DNA of 24,478 bases, taken from contig JBBQSF010000032.1 in the NCBI GenBank assembly GCA_038214085.1, forward strand, positions 1 to 24,478, read 5' to 3'. The position numbers were made by a program, and so were the translations under genes. Positions 8,369-14,901 of this stretch are shown in pieces. Under the pieces are notes generated by a model that had not been told where the DNA came from, made no database searches, and saw only the letters and a program-made list of their open reading frames with translations. Every line of letters starts with the position of its first letter. The stretch's first letter is position 1. This DNA comes from JBBQSF01 sp038214085 (GTDB taxonomy: Bacteria > Bacteroidota > Bacteroidia > Bacteroidales > CG2-30-32-10).

Positions 8369-9451
8369 TCAGTCTTGTTTTAACATATTATAATGACATC
8401 TTAAAACTTCTGGTAATTCAGGATCGTGCAAGTGCATCCCGTTTCCCATACACCACTTAAATTCATTGCAATCTTTGCAAATTCCTTTTTTAGCCCACGA
8501 TCGGTTTCGCATTACTTCATATTTATTATTCCACACTTCAAGAAAATCATCATTGTAAATATTTCCCTGAATAAATTTGTGATTAATGTTTGGGCAAGCG
8601 CATATTGAACCATCTGCAAGCACTGAAGCAATGTTTACTCCTGCTCTGCAAAAGAAAAAATTATCCCTGACTTTGTTGTCGTATGCTCCCAAAAATCCTT
8701 CACAACCATAGCTTGCAATAATTTTTCCTTCTTTACGGATAGATGCAATAAATTCCATTATCCACCTGAACTGTTCGTTTGTAACATTGAGCAAAGGATT
8801 TTCAGCTGCTCTTCCTATTGGAAAAATAGTAAATAGCCGCCATTTTTTAACTCCGGTTTCAATCAGAAACTCTTTAAGGGCAGTAAGTTCAGCAAAGTTT
8901 CTTTGGTTCACACAGGTTACTACATCATAAACAAAATCTGGTTCGTTAACCACGAGTTTAACTGCATTAACTGCTTTTTTCCACGAACTGGCAACGCCAC
9001 GCAACCAGTTATGACTTTCTTCAAACCCATCAAGGCTTACAGTTACAGAGCGGAGACCGGAATCTACCAGAGATCTAAATCTTTCTTGACTTAAAAGTGC
9101 TCCATTGGTAACCATTCCCCAAGGGTAACCCTGCAAATGCAATTCTTTGCCAAACTCTTCCAAATCGTTGCGCATCAGAGGCTCTCCGCCAGTAAGAACC
9201 ACCATGGTTTTATTTGGATTATACTGGCTTTTCAATGAATCAGTAACTTTTAAAAAGTCTTTGTATGGCATGTCTTTTACAGCGCTGTCCCTGTGGCAAT
9301 CACTTCCGCAATGCTTACATGCTGCATTGCATCGAAGAGTGCATTCCCAGAACAAGTAAGAAAGCTCATGTAATTCTGACTGGGCTTTTTTGTACTTGCT
9401 GAATATATTTAGCGAAATACGCTGTGTAATAGAAGGAGTGGCCTTTTTCAA
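8369..9451 (-). CDS. Radical SAM/SPASM enzyme of rSAM/lipoprotein system (TIGR04133-like)
   Basis: This is a 360-residue radical SAM enzyme with a SPASM-type auxiliary cluster domain. The AdoMet-cluster motif is C41-x3-C45-x2-C48 in LRCNAACKHCG, the GGE motif is TGGEPL (87-92), and VSLDG (138-142) is the usual fourth strand. C-terminal cysteines C250, C268, C284/C286, C325-x2-C328-x5-C334 and C352 fit ligands for auxiliary Fe-S clusters. The only possible start before the first motif is TTG at 9451; no ATG, GTG or other TTG lies between it and the upstream in-frame stop. This TTG overlaps the TGA of the upstream lipoprotein gene (TTGA), a coupled arrangement. By family knowledge, TIGR04133 enzymes are paired with small CYG-containing lipoproteins, as here. 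The reaction catalysed is unknown; peptide modification of the lipoprotein is inferred. Confidence 0.85.
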   Translation of the reverse strand: MKKATPSITQRISLNIFSKYKKAQSELHELSYLFWECTLRCNAACKHCGSDCHRDSAVKDMPYKDFLKVTDSLKSQYNPNKTMVVLTGGEPLMRNDLEEFGKELHLQGYPWGMVTNGALLSQERFRSLVDSGLRSVTVSLDGFEESHNWLRGVASSWKKAVNAVKLVVNEPDFVYDVVTCVNQRNFAELTALKEFLIETGVKKWRLFTIFPIGRAAENPLLNVTNEQFRWIMEFIASIRKEGKIIASYGCEGFLGAYDNKVRDNFFFCRAGVNIASVLADGSICACPNINHKFIQGNIYNDDFLEVWNNKYEVMRNRSWAKKGICKDCNEFKWCMGNGMHLHDPELPEVLRCHYNMLKQD

Positions 9452-9660
9452 TTTTTTTCTTTCTGAAAAGTTGAGTCCCCCATTTTCACTTTGTTCTTTT
9501 CAACCTGTTCATTTGAATTGGATTTTTTTGTATTAGGGGCATAGGCTGCTTTTGGAGTTCCGTAGCATGCTTCAAACATGAGAAGGATTCCGCATACTCC
9601 TAATAATTTTAAAACATTTCCGAAAAAATGGCTCTTGAATTTACTCGTATTAAATTTCAT
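9448..9660 (-). CDS. Small lipoprotein, presumed partner/substrate of adjacent radical SAM enzyme
   Basis: This 70-residue protein has a basic N-terminus (MKFNTSKFKS), a hydrophobic segment (about 12-30) and a lipobox-like FEAC with Cys32. The Cys is followed directly by CYGTPKAAY, the signature I associate with TIGR04134-type rSAM-associated lipoproteins. The mature part would be only about 39 residues, rich in Lys, Asn and Ser and without further Cys. I chose ATG 9660. A TTG one codon earlier is in frame but touches the mscL stop. The start lies 3 nt after the mscL stop, and its TGA overlaps the TTG start of the radical SAM gene. The lipobox (F at -3, E at -2) is unorthodox, but it is tolerable in Bacteroidota. 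It is much shorter than the partners I know of, so truncation is an alternative reading. Confidence 0.75.
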   Translation of the reverse strand: MKFNTSKFKSHFFGNVLKLLGVCGILLMFEACYGTPKAAYAPNTKKSNSNEQVEKNKVKMGDSTFQKEKN

Positions 9661-9663
9661 CAA

Positions 9664-10083
9664 TTATTTTTTTAGGAGATCTCTGATTTCACTAAGAAGT
9701 TTTTCTTCGTTCGATGGTTCTGGAGGTGCAGTAGGAGCTTCTTCTTCTTTTTTCTTCATGCGGTTCATCGCCTTTATCATCATGAAAATTGCAAAAGCAA
9801 CAATGATAAAGTCAAAAACAGTTTGGAGGAAATTACCTAGTTTTAAAGTAACAGCTTCTTTCAATACGGCACCAGTTGCGGGATCAATAATTGAATCTCT
9901 CAAAGTGATGACGATATCCGTAAAGGAAATTCCACCAACAAGCATACCTATCGGCGGCATAACTACATCGGCAACCAACGAGCTTATTATTTTCCCAAAT
10001 GCTGCACCAATAATGATACCTACAGCCATATCAACTACATTGCCTTTCATGGCAAACTGTTTGAATTCTTTTACAATACTCAT
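9664..10083 (-). CDS. mscL: Large-conductance mechanosensitive channel
   Basis: At 139 residues this has the family's usual length. The N-terminal amphipathic helix and pore helix read FKQFAMKGNVVDMAVGIIIGAAFG (in pieces, residues about 7-30), including the conserved VVDMAVG and the small-residue pore-lining pattern. The second transmembrane helix is about 84-104 (FLQTVFDFIIVAFAIFMMIKA). A cytoplasmic C-terminal bundle ends EEKLLSEIRDLLKK. It opens in response to membrane tension to release solutes on osmotic downshock. The gene starts 4 nt after mnmD and stops 3 nt before the small lipoprotein, so these genes are very likely one transcript. That position next to the radical SAM/lipoprotein pair is unusual. 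Confidence 0.97.
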   Translation of the reverse strand: MSIVKEFKQFAMKGNVVDMAVGIIIGAAFGKIISSLVADVVMPPIGMLVGGISFTDIVITLRDSIIDPATGAVLKEAVTLKLGNFLQTVFDFIIVAFAIFMMIKAMNRMKKKEEEAPTAPPEPSNEEKLLSEIRDLLKK

Positions 10084-10087
10084 AATT

Positions 10088-10771
10088 TTAAGTTTTAAAG
10101 ATTTTTAATGCATTTAATATTTCTCTTTTTCCTATGGGACCCGGAAGTTTTACAACTTCAAATCCTGTAACTTTTAACGCACGTTTAACAATACCTTTAC
10201 AGGAATAAGTTACAAATATACTATTGTTTTTCATCGATAAAAAGATTTTTCTAAAAATTTTTTCCGACCAGAGTTCAGGTTGAACATCGGGCGAAAAAGC
10301 ATCAAAATATACGAGATGAAATGAATCAGCTTCATATAAATAATCTTCAGCATCTAAAGAAATTTTATTTATGCTGAAATTATCTGTCAGGTTATTTTGT
10401 TTGTTCCAATTTGCTGTAATTATTTTTTCGAAAAGCCAGCTGTATTTGTTGTTTTCAATAAGTTGAGGATAATTAAGACTTAGATTTTTTTCAAGGTCAA
10501 GAGGATACTTTTCAATAGCTGTATAATTGATTTTTATATCATTTTTTTCTGATTCAATAGCTGTAAGAAATGCATTGAGCCCTGTCCCAAAACCGATTTC
10601 CAAAATTGAAATATTTTTTGAAGCAGACATGATTTTTTTTAATCCATTCTGAATAAAAATATGCTGCGATTCATTTATAGCCCCATGAACTGAATGGTAA
10701 TGTTCGTTAAGCTCTGGAACAAAAAGCGTATGCGATCCATCTTCTGTTTTAATAATTGTTGTATTATTCAT
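10088..10771 (-). CDS. mnmD: tRNA (mnm5s2U34)-methyltransferase, MnmC-N/MnmD-like
   Basis: This 227-residue protein matches the stand-alone MnmC N-terminal methyltransferase (DUF752/Methyltransf_30). It has the SAM-binding motif LEIGFGTGLN (57-66) with an acidic residue at the end of strand 2 (AIEKYP), and YFDAFSPDVQPELW (155-168), the family's diagnostic block. Near the C-terminus is GPIGKREIL, close to the common GKREML. It would methylate 5-aminomethyl-2-thiouridine at the wobble position of tRNAs such as Lys, Glu and Gln. The FAD domain of fused MnmC is absent, as in other Bacteroidota. It is the first gene of the mnmD-mscL-lipoprotein-rSAM run. Its start codon lies only 9 nt from the first 80-bp repeat unit, so its promoter must lie in or beyond the repeats. 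Confidence 0.88.
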   Translation of the reverse strand: MNNTTIIKTEDGSHTLFVPELNEHYHSVHGAINESQHIFIQNGLKKIMSASKNISILEIGFGTGLNAFLTAIESEKNDIKINYTAIEKYPLDLEKNLSLNYPQLIENNKYSWLFEKIITANWNKQNNLTDNFSINKISLDAEDYLYEADSFHLVYFDAFSPDVQPELWSEKIFRKIFLSMKNNSIFVTYSCKGIVKRALKVTGFEVVKLPGPIGKREILNALKIFKT

Positions 10772-10780
10772 TGTTTGTTT

Positions 10781-11133
10781 TATTTTATCCCACTAAGGCA
10801 CAAAGATCACAATTATTTTTCTTGGTGTACTTGGCGTCTTTGCGGAACCTGTATTCGTGTTATTTTATCCCACAAAGGCACAAAGTTCATAATTATTTTT
10901 CTTAGTGTACTTGGCGTCTTTGCGGAACCTGTATTCGTGTTATTTTATCCCACAAAGGCACAAAGATCACAATTATTTTTCTTAGTGTACTTGGCGGCTT
11001 TGCGGGACCTTTATTGGTTTTATTTTATCCCACTAAGGCACAAAGTTCACAATTATTTTTTTTAGTGTACTTAGCGTCTTTTAGGTCCCTGTATTTGTTT
11101 TTTTTGCTACTAATACTCAAAGCTCACAAAATA
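10781..11133. repeat. 80-bp tandem repeat array A (four units plus a decayed half unit)
   Basis: Four head-to-tail copies with an exact 80-bp period start at 10781, 10861, 10941 and 11021. Each opens with TATTTTATCCCAC and contains AAGGCACAAAG, the core AATTATTTTT and a TAGTGTACTT/CTTTGCGG-like second half. Copies differ by a few substitutions. A decayed half unit (11101-11133) follows and runs into the stop codon of the GxxExxY gene. Within each unit the first 25 nt after the AT-rich lead pair imperfectly with the last 26, so each can form a long hairpin. The period and lack of spacers rule out CRISPR. Confidence 0.9.
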
Positions 11134-11135
11134 AT

Positions 11136-11519
11136 TTATTCTAATTCCCCTAAAATCTTTCTGTGAATTCCTTCTTTTATCAAGTTCACATTAAAATTAA
11201 CTAAAAGCGCTAATTTTATCTCTGTCAATTTCATATAAGTAAGAACTGTTTTATGATGAACTTTATCTATATGCTCAATAGATTTGAGTTCAATTATTAA
11301 TTTATTTTCCATTATTATATCAGCTCTAAATCCGACATCCAGAATTACATCTTCGTATTTTGCAATAATTCCTTGTTGGCGAGTGTGATTTATGCCACGC
11401 TTTTCAAGTTCGTAAGAAAAGGCTGCTTCATAAACACTTTCTAGCAGCCCAGGCCCTAATGTAGTGTGTATTTTATAACAAATATCAACTGCAATTTTTG
11501 CTAATTCGTTTTCTTTCAT
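11136..11519 (-). CDS. GxxExxY protein (PD-(D/E)xK nuclease-like)
   Basis: This 127-residue protein carries the family signature GLLESVY (G24-x2-E27-x2-Y30) in LGPGLLESVYEAAF. It also has a PD-(D/E)xK-like core: Asp67 in FRADI followed by E77-L-K79 in IIELKS. These are the residues expected of a nuclease-fold protein (PF13366/TIGR04256); no activity is established for the family. An in-frame start at 11549 would add ten residues encoded by the repeat unit. ATG 11519 gives the usual N-terminus MKENELAKIA and is preferred. The gene is bounded on both sides by the 80-bp repeat: array B begins 9 nt before its start and array A reaches its stop. The setting suggests acquisition or spread together with the repeats. 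Confidence 0.85.
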   Translation of the reverse strand: MKENELAKIAVDICYKIHTTLGPGLLESVYEAAFSYELEKRGINHTRQQGIIAKYEDVILDVGFRADIIMENKLIIELKSIEHIDKVHHKTVLTYMKLTEIKLALLVNFNVNLIKEGIHRKILGELE

Positions 11520-11527
11520 AATTTTTT

Positions 11528-11674
11528 TATTTTGCCACACAAGGCACAAAGATCACAATTATTTTTCTTAGTGTACTTGGTGTCTTTGCGGGACCTTTAT
11601 TAGTTTTATTTTATCCCACTAAGGCACAAAGTTCACAATTATTTTTCTTAGTGTACTTGGCGTCTTTGCGGGAG
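11528..11674. repeat. 80-bp repeat array B (two units)
   Basis: Two further copies of the array A unit occur in the same orientation, at about 11528-11606 and 11607-11674. The first has a slightly altered lead (TATTTTGCCACAC). The second ends at GCGGGA, where similarity stops, 22 nt short of the stop codon of the next gene. Together with array A the units bracket the GxxExxY gene, so that gene may be an insertion inside one original array. Confidence 0.88.
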
Positions 11675-11696
11675 ATTTCGTTGATTTAGAAAAACA

Positions 11697-12983
11697 TTAT
11701 TTGTTGTATAACAGTTGAAAATCTAAAATCTGATTTGGAATAGAATAAGATTTAAAAAAAGTTCCATCAGGGTAATTATAAACTATAATTTCATTTCCCG
11801 AAACCACATACAATTCCTGTGAGACAGAATCAAATTTGATTTTCGAAAATGCATTTCCAGCTTTAAATAACGTAAGACTATTCATGGAATAATCGTAATG
11901 GTATATTCCATTAGTATGTGCAATTAAGAAGTTGTTGTTGTCAATTACTGCAACATCAAAAATACTTCCTGAAGGAACTGGATGGCTTTCCCACCAGCCA
12001 TTTCCATCAATATCATATAAATAAATTTTACCCTGATAATTCTCATTTCCAAACACAAATATACTGTTGTTACTTTGTTCTGAAATAGTAACCACCTTCA
12101 TTGTTGAACTGATCTGCTGTTTGCTTGCGCCACTTACTAAATAATACAATCCAAATATCCTGTTACTGCCCGATACCAAAGAATGATCGCAGAATAAAAA
12201 ATTCCCTTTAGCATAAATTTTATCAGGGATAATATTGTTTGGCGCAATTGCAGCATATTTTACACTGCCATTTAAATCATAACCTCTTACAAACCCATTG
12301 TAGAAAGAAGTGTACAAAAGTTTATTGCAATAAAAAATATCGTTAAAAAAAGGGAAAGGAGGGTTGCTTACTACTGGAATTCCCCAAAGTGTTGAATAAT
12401 CAGAAGTATTGAATGCAAAGAGATTACCGTAAAATTTTCCACAGGAATAAAGAATTCCGAATTCAGAGTTTATAGCTGTTGCACAGTAATCGCTGTGATA
12501 ATCAAATGCCTTAATAAGAATATTGCTGTCCAAAGTATATACATTAATTGTTGTGGTATCAGCATAACCAAAAACAAAAACCTGATCGAGCTTTCGTTCA
12601 AGTTCATAAATAAAAATACGAATATATTTGTTTCTAATATTGGTACCATCAGTGGCCCGAATCCATAAATAATAATTCCCTGAACTGAGATTTTTATTTG
12701 TTATATGAATATATGAAGTAATTGAAACATCCTTTTGACTGAAAAAAAGCGAAGTAGTGGGCTGCACCGGAACTTTATTGTCGTCAGTTATGGTAAAATC
12801 TACTTGCTCCACAACAGTTTCGTCTCCAATTATTGCTTTGATTGTTATTGTATCATAAACTGAAAATTGCTGATTTTCATAAGGCTTTGAAACAGTAATA
12901 TTCGGTGCTTCATTGTCCTTGTCGCGCTTGCAAGAATTCAAAAATATTATTAAAGAAAGAAAAATAATTAACCTGATTTTCAT
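11697..12983 (-). CDS. Hypothetical lipoprotein with Ig-like and beta-propeller-like regions
   Basis: This is a 428-residue lipoprotein: the signal ends FLNSC, with Cys18 lipidated, followed by a charged KRDKDN linker. Residues about 25-125 (APNITVSKPYENQQF through YLWIRATDGTNIRNKYIRIFIYE) read as an Ig/cadherin-like beta domain. The rest repeats short beta-rich stretches such as VFVFGYADTTTINVYTL, GNLFAFNTSDYSTLWGI, GFVRGYDLNGSVKYA, GKIYLYDIDGNGWW and EIIVYNYPDGTFFKSY, consistent with a propeller. I recognise no named family and see no catalytic motif. It lies 41 nt downstream of the small membrane protein and is likely at the outer membrane. Its 3' end sits 22 nt from repeat array B. Confidence 0.75.
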   Translation of the reverse strand: MKIRLIIFLSLIIFLNSCKRDKDNEAPNITVSKPYENQQFSVYDTITIKAIIGDETVVEQVDFTITDDNKVPVQPTTSLFFSQKDVSITSYIHITNKNLSSGNYYLWIRATDGTNIRNKYIRIFIYELERKLDQVFVFGYADTTTINVYTLDSNILIKAFDYHSDYCATAINSEFGILYSCGKFYGNLFAFNTSDYSTLWGIPVVSNPPFPFFNDIFYCNKLLYTSFYNGFVRGYDLNGSVKYAAIAPNNIIPDKIYAKGNFLFCDHSLVSGSNRIFGLYYLVSGASKQQISSTMKVVTISEQSNNSIFVFGNENYQGKIYLYDIDGNGWWESHPVPSGSIFDVAVIDNNNFLIAHTNGIYHYDYSMNSLTLFKAGNAFSKIKFDSVSQELYVVSGNEIIVYNYPDGTFFKSYSIPNQILDFQLLYNK

Positions 12984-13024
12984 ACCAATAAAAGTACAAA
13001 AAATAGGGTTTAGAATTATGTATT

Positions 13025-13453
13025 TTACAAGTTAATTATTCCGGTTGCAATATTTAGAATAATTGCACCTCCAATTATGAGCAATGTCGCAAGGCCAAAA
13101 GGTATAAATGCTGGTCGCCATGCCTCCATCAGAAAGCCGAAATTTTCTTTTCTTAATTCAAGTTTTTTATCCCTGCTTTTTTCCCGATTTCGGATATCTA
13201 AATAATTCTGTGCAAGTTTATCGTTATCCCGGAACTGATGCAATGTGTTTCTGACGAACATAAATCCGGCATATGCAAAAATAGCAACTCCAAAAGCAAG
13301 GATCATAAATCCTGCAATTCCTGCAATACCATTGGCTGTTTGCCCAATTCTAAAAAAGTATAATATTGTATCTGTAAGAAAAGAATACATAAGAACGGCA
13401 AGTAATCCAACCCAAATTAGTAATACTTTTCTGTAATCTATTTTGTAATACAT
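13025..13453 (-). CDS. Small membrane protein of unknown function
   Basis: This 142-residue protein has three predicted membrane segments: about 10-33 (VLLIWVGLLAVLMYSFLTDT), about 40-66 (GIAGIAGFMILAFGVAIFAYAG) and about 113-139 (AFIPFGLATLLIIGGAIILNI). A charged stretch lies between the second and third (about 68-105, rich in Lys, Arg, Asp and Glu, including NREKSRDKKLELRKE), probably cytoplasmic. No motif is recognised. It lies 35 nt after the methyltransferase stop and 41 nt before the lipoprotein start, on the same strand. Confidence 0.7.
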   Translation of the reverse strand: MYYKIDYRKVLLIWVGLLAVLMYSFLTDTILYFFRIGQTANGIAGIAGFMILAFGVAIFAYAGFMFVRNTLHQFRDNDKLAQNYLDIRNREKSRDKKLELRKENFGFLMEAWRPAFIPFGLATLLIIGGAIILNIATGIINL

Positions 13454-13488
13454 TCTTAAGATATAGTTGAAAATAAAAACATTGAAAT

Positions 13489-14088
13489 TTATTTTTTCTT
13501 CACAATTACTCTGATAACGCTTCCTTTTCCTTTATGCAGAATGCCTTCGTTCAAAAGAATTTCTTCCTTTTTAATTTCAATCACATCTGTTTCTGAAAAA
13601 TATCCTTGCAATTCTTCAGTAGAATATAACATATCAGTATCCTTTGGTCCGCCAGAATTGAAAGATAGTTGATCTTTAGAAAAAACTTCCATAAGCAATG
13701 TCCCACCTTTTTTTAAAGAAAGAAGCATCGTTTTAAAAAAGTTTTCTTTATCAATTGAAGGAATATGAACATAAATCAAAGTTATTAAATCAAAGAAATT
13801 TTCAGCAGGATGGTAACTTGAAAGATCTTCAATCCGGTATTTGATGTTGACATTTAATTCCGTTGCAAGTTTTTCTGCTTTCTGCTTTGCAACTTCACTT
13901 TGGTCATACGCAAACACATCCCATCCTTGTGTGGCGGCATACACTGCGTTTCTTCCTTCACCTTCAGCCGGAAATAGTGCAATTCCTTTTATAGAAATAT
14001 TGTTGAGAAATTCTTTTAAAAATACATTCGGTTCTTTTCCGTAAATATATTCTTCTGCACTGTATCGTGCGTCCCAAAGCGATACCAT
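13489..14088 (-). CDS. Class I SAM-dependent methyltransferase (TehB/thiopurine-like)
   Basis: This 199-residue protein has the SAM-binding motif IALFPAEGEGRNAVYAATQG (about 36-55) and an acidic residue ending strand 2 (FAYDQS). FDLITLIYVHIP follows at motif IV. The ALxxPAEGEGRNAVY form and the N-terminal WDARYSAEEYIYGKEPNVFL are typical of the TehB-like/small-molecule methyltransferase branch, sometimes annotated as tellurite resistance. The true substrate is unknown. It starts 1 nt after the pepE stop (TAA-A-ATG), so the two are translationally linked. Confidence 0.82.
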   Translation of the reverse strand: MVSLWDARYSAEEYIYGKEPNVFLKEFLNNISIKGIALFPAEGEGRNAVYAATQGWDVFAYDQSEVAKQKAEKLATELNVNIKYRIEDLSSYHPAENFFDLITLIYVHIPSIDKENFFKTMLLSLKKGGTLLMEVFSKDQLSFNSGGPKDTDMLYSTEELQGYFSETDVIEIKKEEILLNEGILHKGKGSVIRVIVKKK

Positions 14089-14089
14089 T

Positions 14090-14803
14090 TTACTTTAACA
14101 AAAAGCTAAGATCGTCGCCATGATTATATTCCACAGCATCTTTATTGTATTTTATGAGCCTTGCAGGTTTCCGACCTATTAATTCCATTCTTTCTCCTTC
14201 AATAAGAAGCATGGTTGCTTCGCGAAGCCCAAGTACGTCCATTTCTCTGTTAATTTCAAGAAATTCCATAAGTCTTTGTTCACGAGTTTCACCAGCATGA
14301 TTTGGCTGAATAAAATCAGTATAATGCGGATTGATCTGGAATGGAATTATATTAAAACAATCAAACGACTTAGGCATAATAATAGGCATGTCGTTTGTGG
14401 TTTTTAATGTAGGGCAGGCAACATTAGAGCCTGCGCTCCATCCAATATAAGGTGTTCCGGATAATACTTTTTCCTTAACCGCTTCAATAATTCCGTTTTT
14501 ATGCAAGTGATAAACCAGATTAAAAGTATTTCCGCCACCCACAACAATTGCTTCCGCTTTTTTAACAGCAGAAATGGGGTCATTTTCATTGTGAATTGAT
14601 TTTACATTAAAACCAATTTCACCGAAAACTTTTTTAACTCGTTCATGATAATTGTCCCAGTCAACAGTTACTCCTGCGTAAGGAATAAACAATACTGTTT
14701 TACAAGTTTCACCTAAAAAACGTTTTATTTCAGGTCGTGTGTATTCGAGATAAGGTTCTCCAAAATTTGTTGAATTGCTTATTAATAAAAGACGTTTTGA
14801 CAT
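14090..14803 (-). CDS. pepE: Dipeptidase E (peptidase family S51)
   Basis: This 237-residue protein is close to the length of E. coli PepE (229). The nucleophile Ser123 sits in GWSAGSN (121-127), the glycine-rich oxyanion turn is VVGGGNTF (87-94), and His160 in NPHYTDF with a nearby Asp (about 138) complete the expected triad. PepE hydrolyses dipeptides with N-terminal aspartate in the cytoplasm; no signal peptide is present. It heads the minus-strand group pepE, methyltransferase, membrane protein, lipoprotein. No clear promoter box was seen in the 98-nt gap upstream. Confidence 0.92.
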   Translation of the reverse strand: MSKRLLLISNSTNFGEPYLEYTRPEIKRFLGETCKTVLFIPYAGVTVDWDNYHERVKKVFGEIGFNVKSIHNENDPISAVKKAEAIVVGGGNTFNLVYHLHKNGIIEAVKEKVLSGTPYIGWSAGSNVACPTLKTTNDMPIIMPKSFDCFNIIPFQINPHYTDFIQPNHAGETREQRLMEFLEINREMDVLGLREATMLLIEGERMELIGRKPARLIKYNKDAVEYNHGDDLSFLLK

Positions 14804-14901
14804 ATTTATTTTATTAAATTATTGAATTGCGATAGTAATCAATTAATGCCACTAAATTAGGAAAATTTAAATTGAATAAAAGTTTTGGCTCAAATAATCA
14901 G

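Noticed and set aside
10694..11065. A 123-codon + strand frame through the 80-bp repeats
   Set aside because: It is antisense to the mnmD start and otherwise encoded by repeat units, with no protein-like features of its own. It is open only because the repeats lack stops in that frame.
11520..11549. Upstream start for the GxxExxY gene (ten extra residues)
   Set aside because: The extra codons lie in repeat array B and do not fit the family's N-terminus; ATG 11519 does.
10781..11674. CRISPR array
   Set aside because: Units follow each other directly with an 80-bp period and no unique spacers; no cas genes are nearby.
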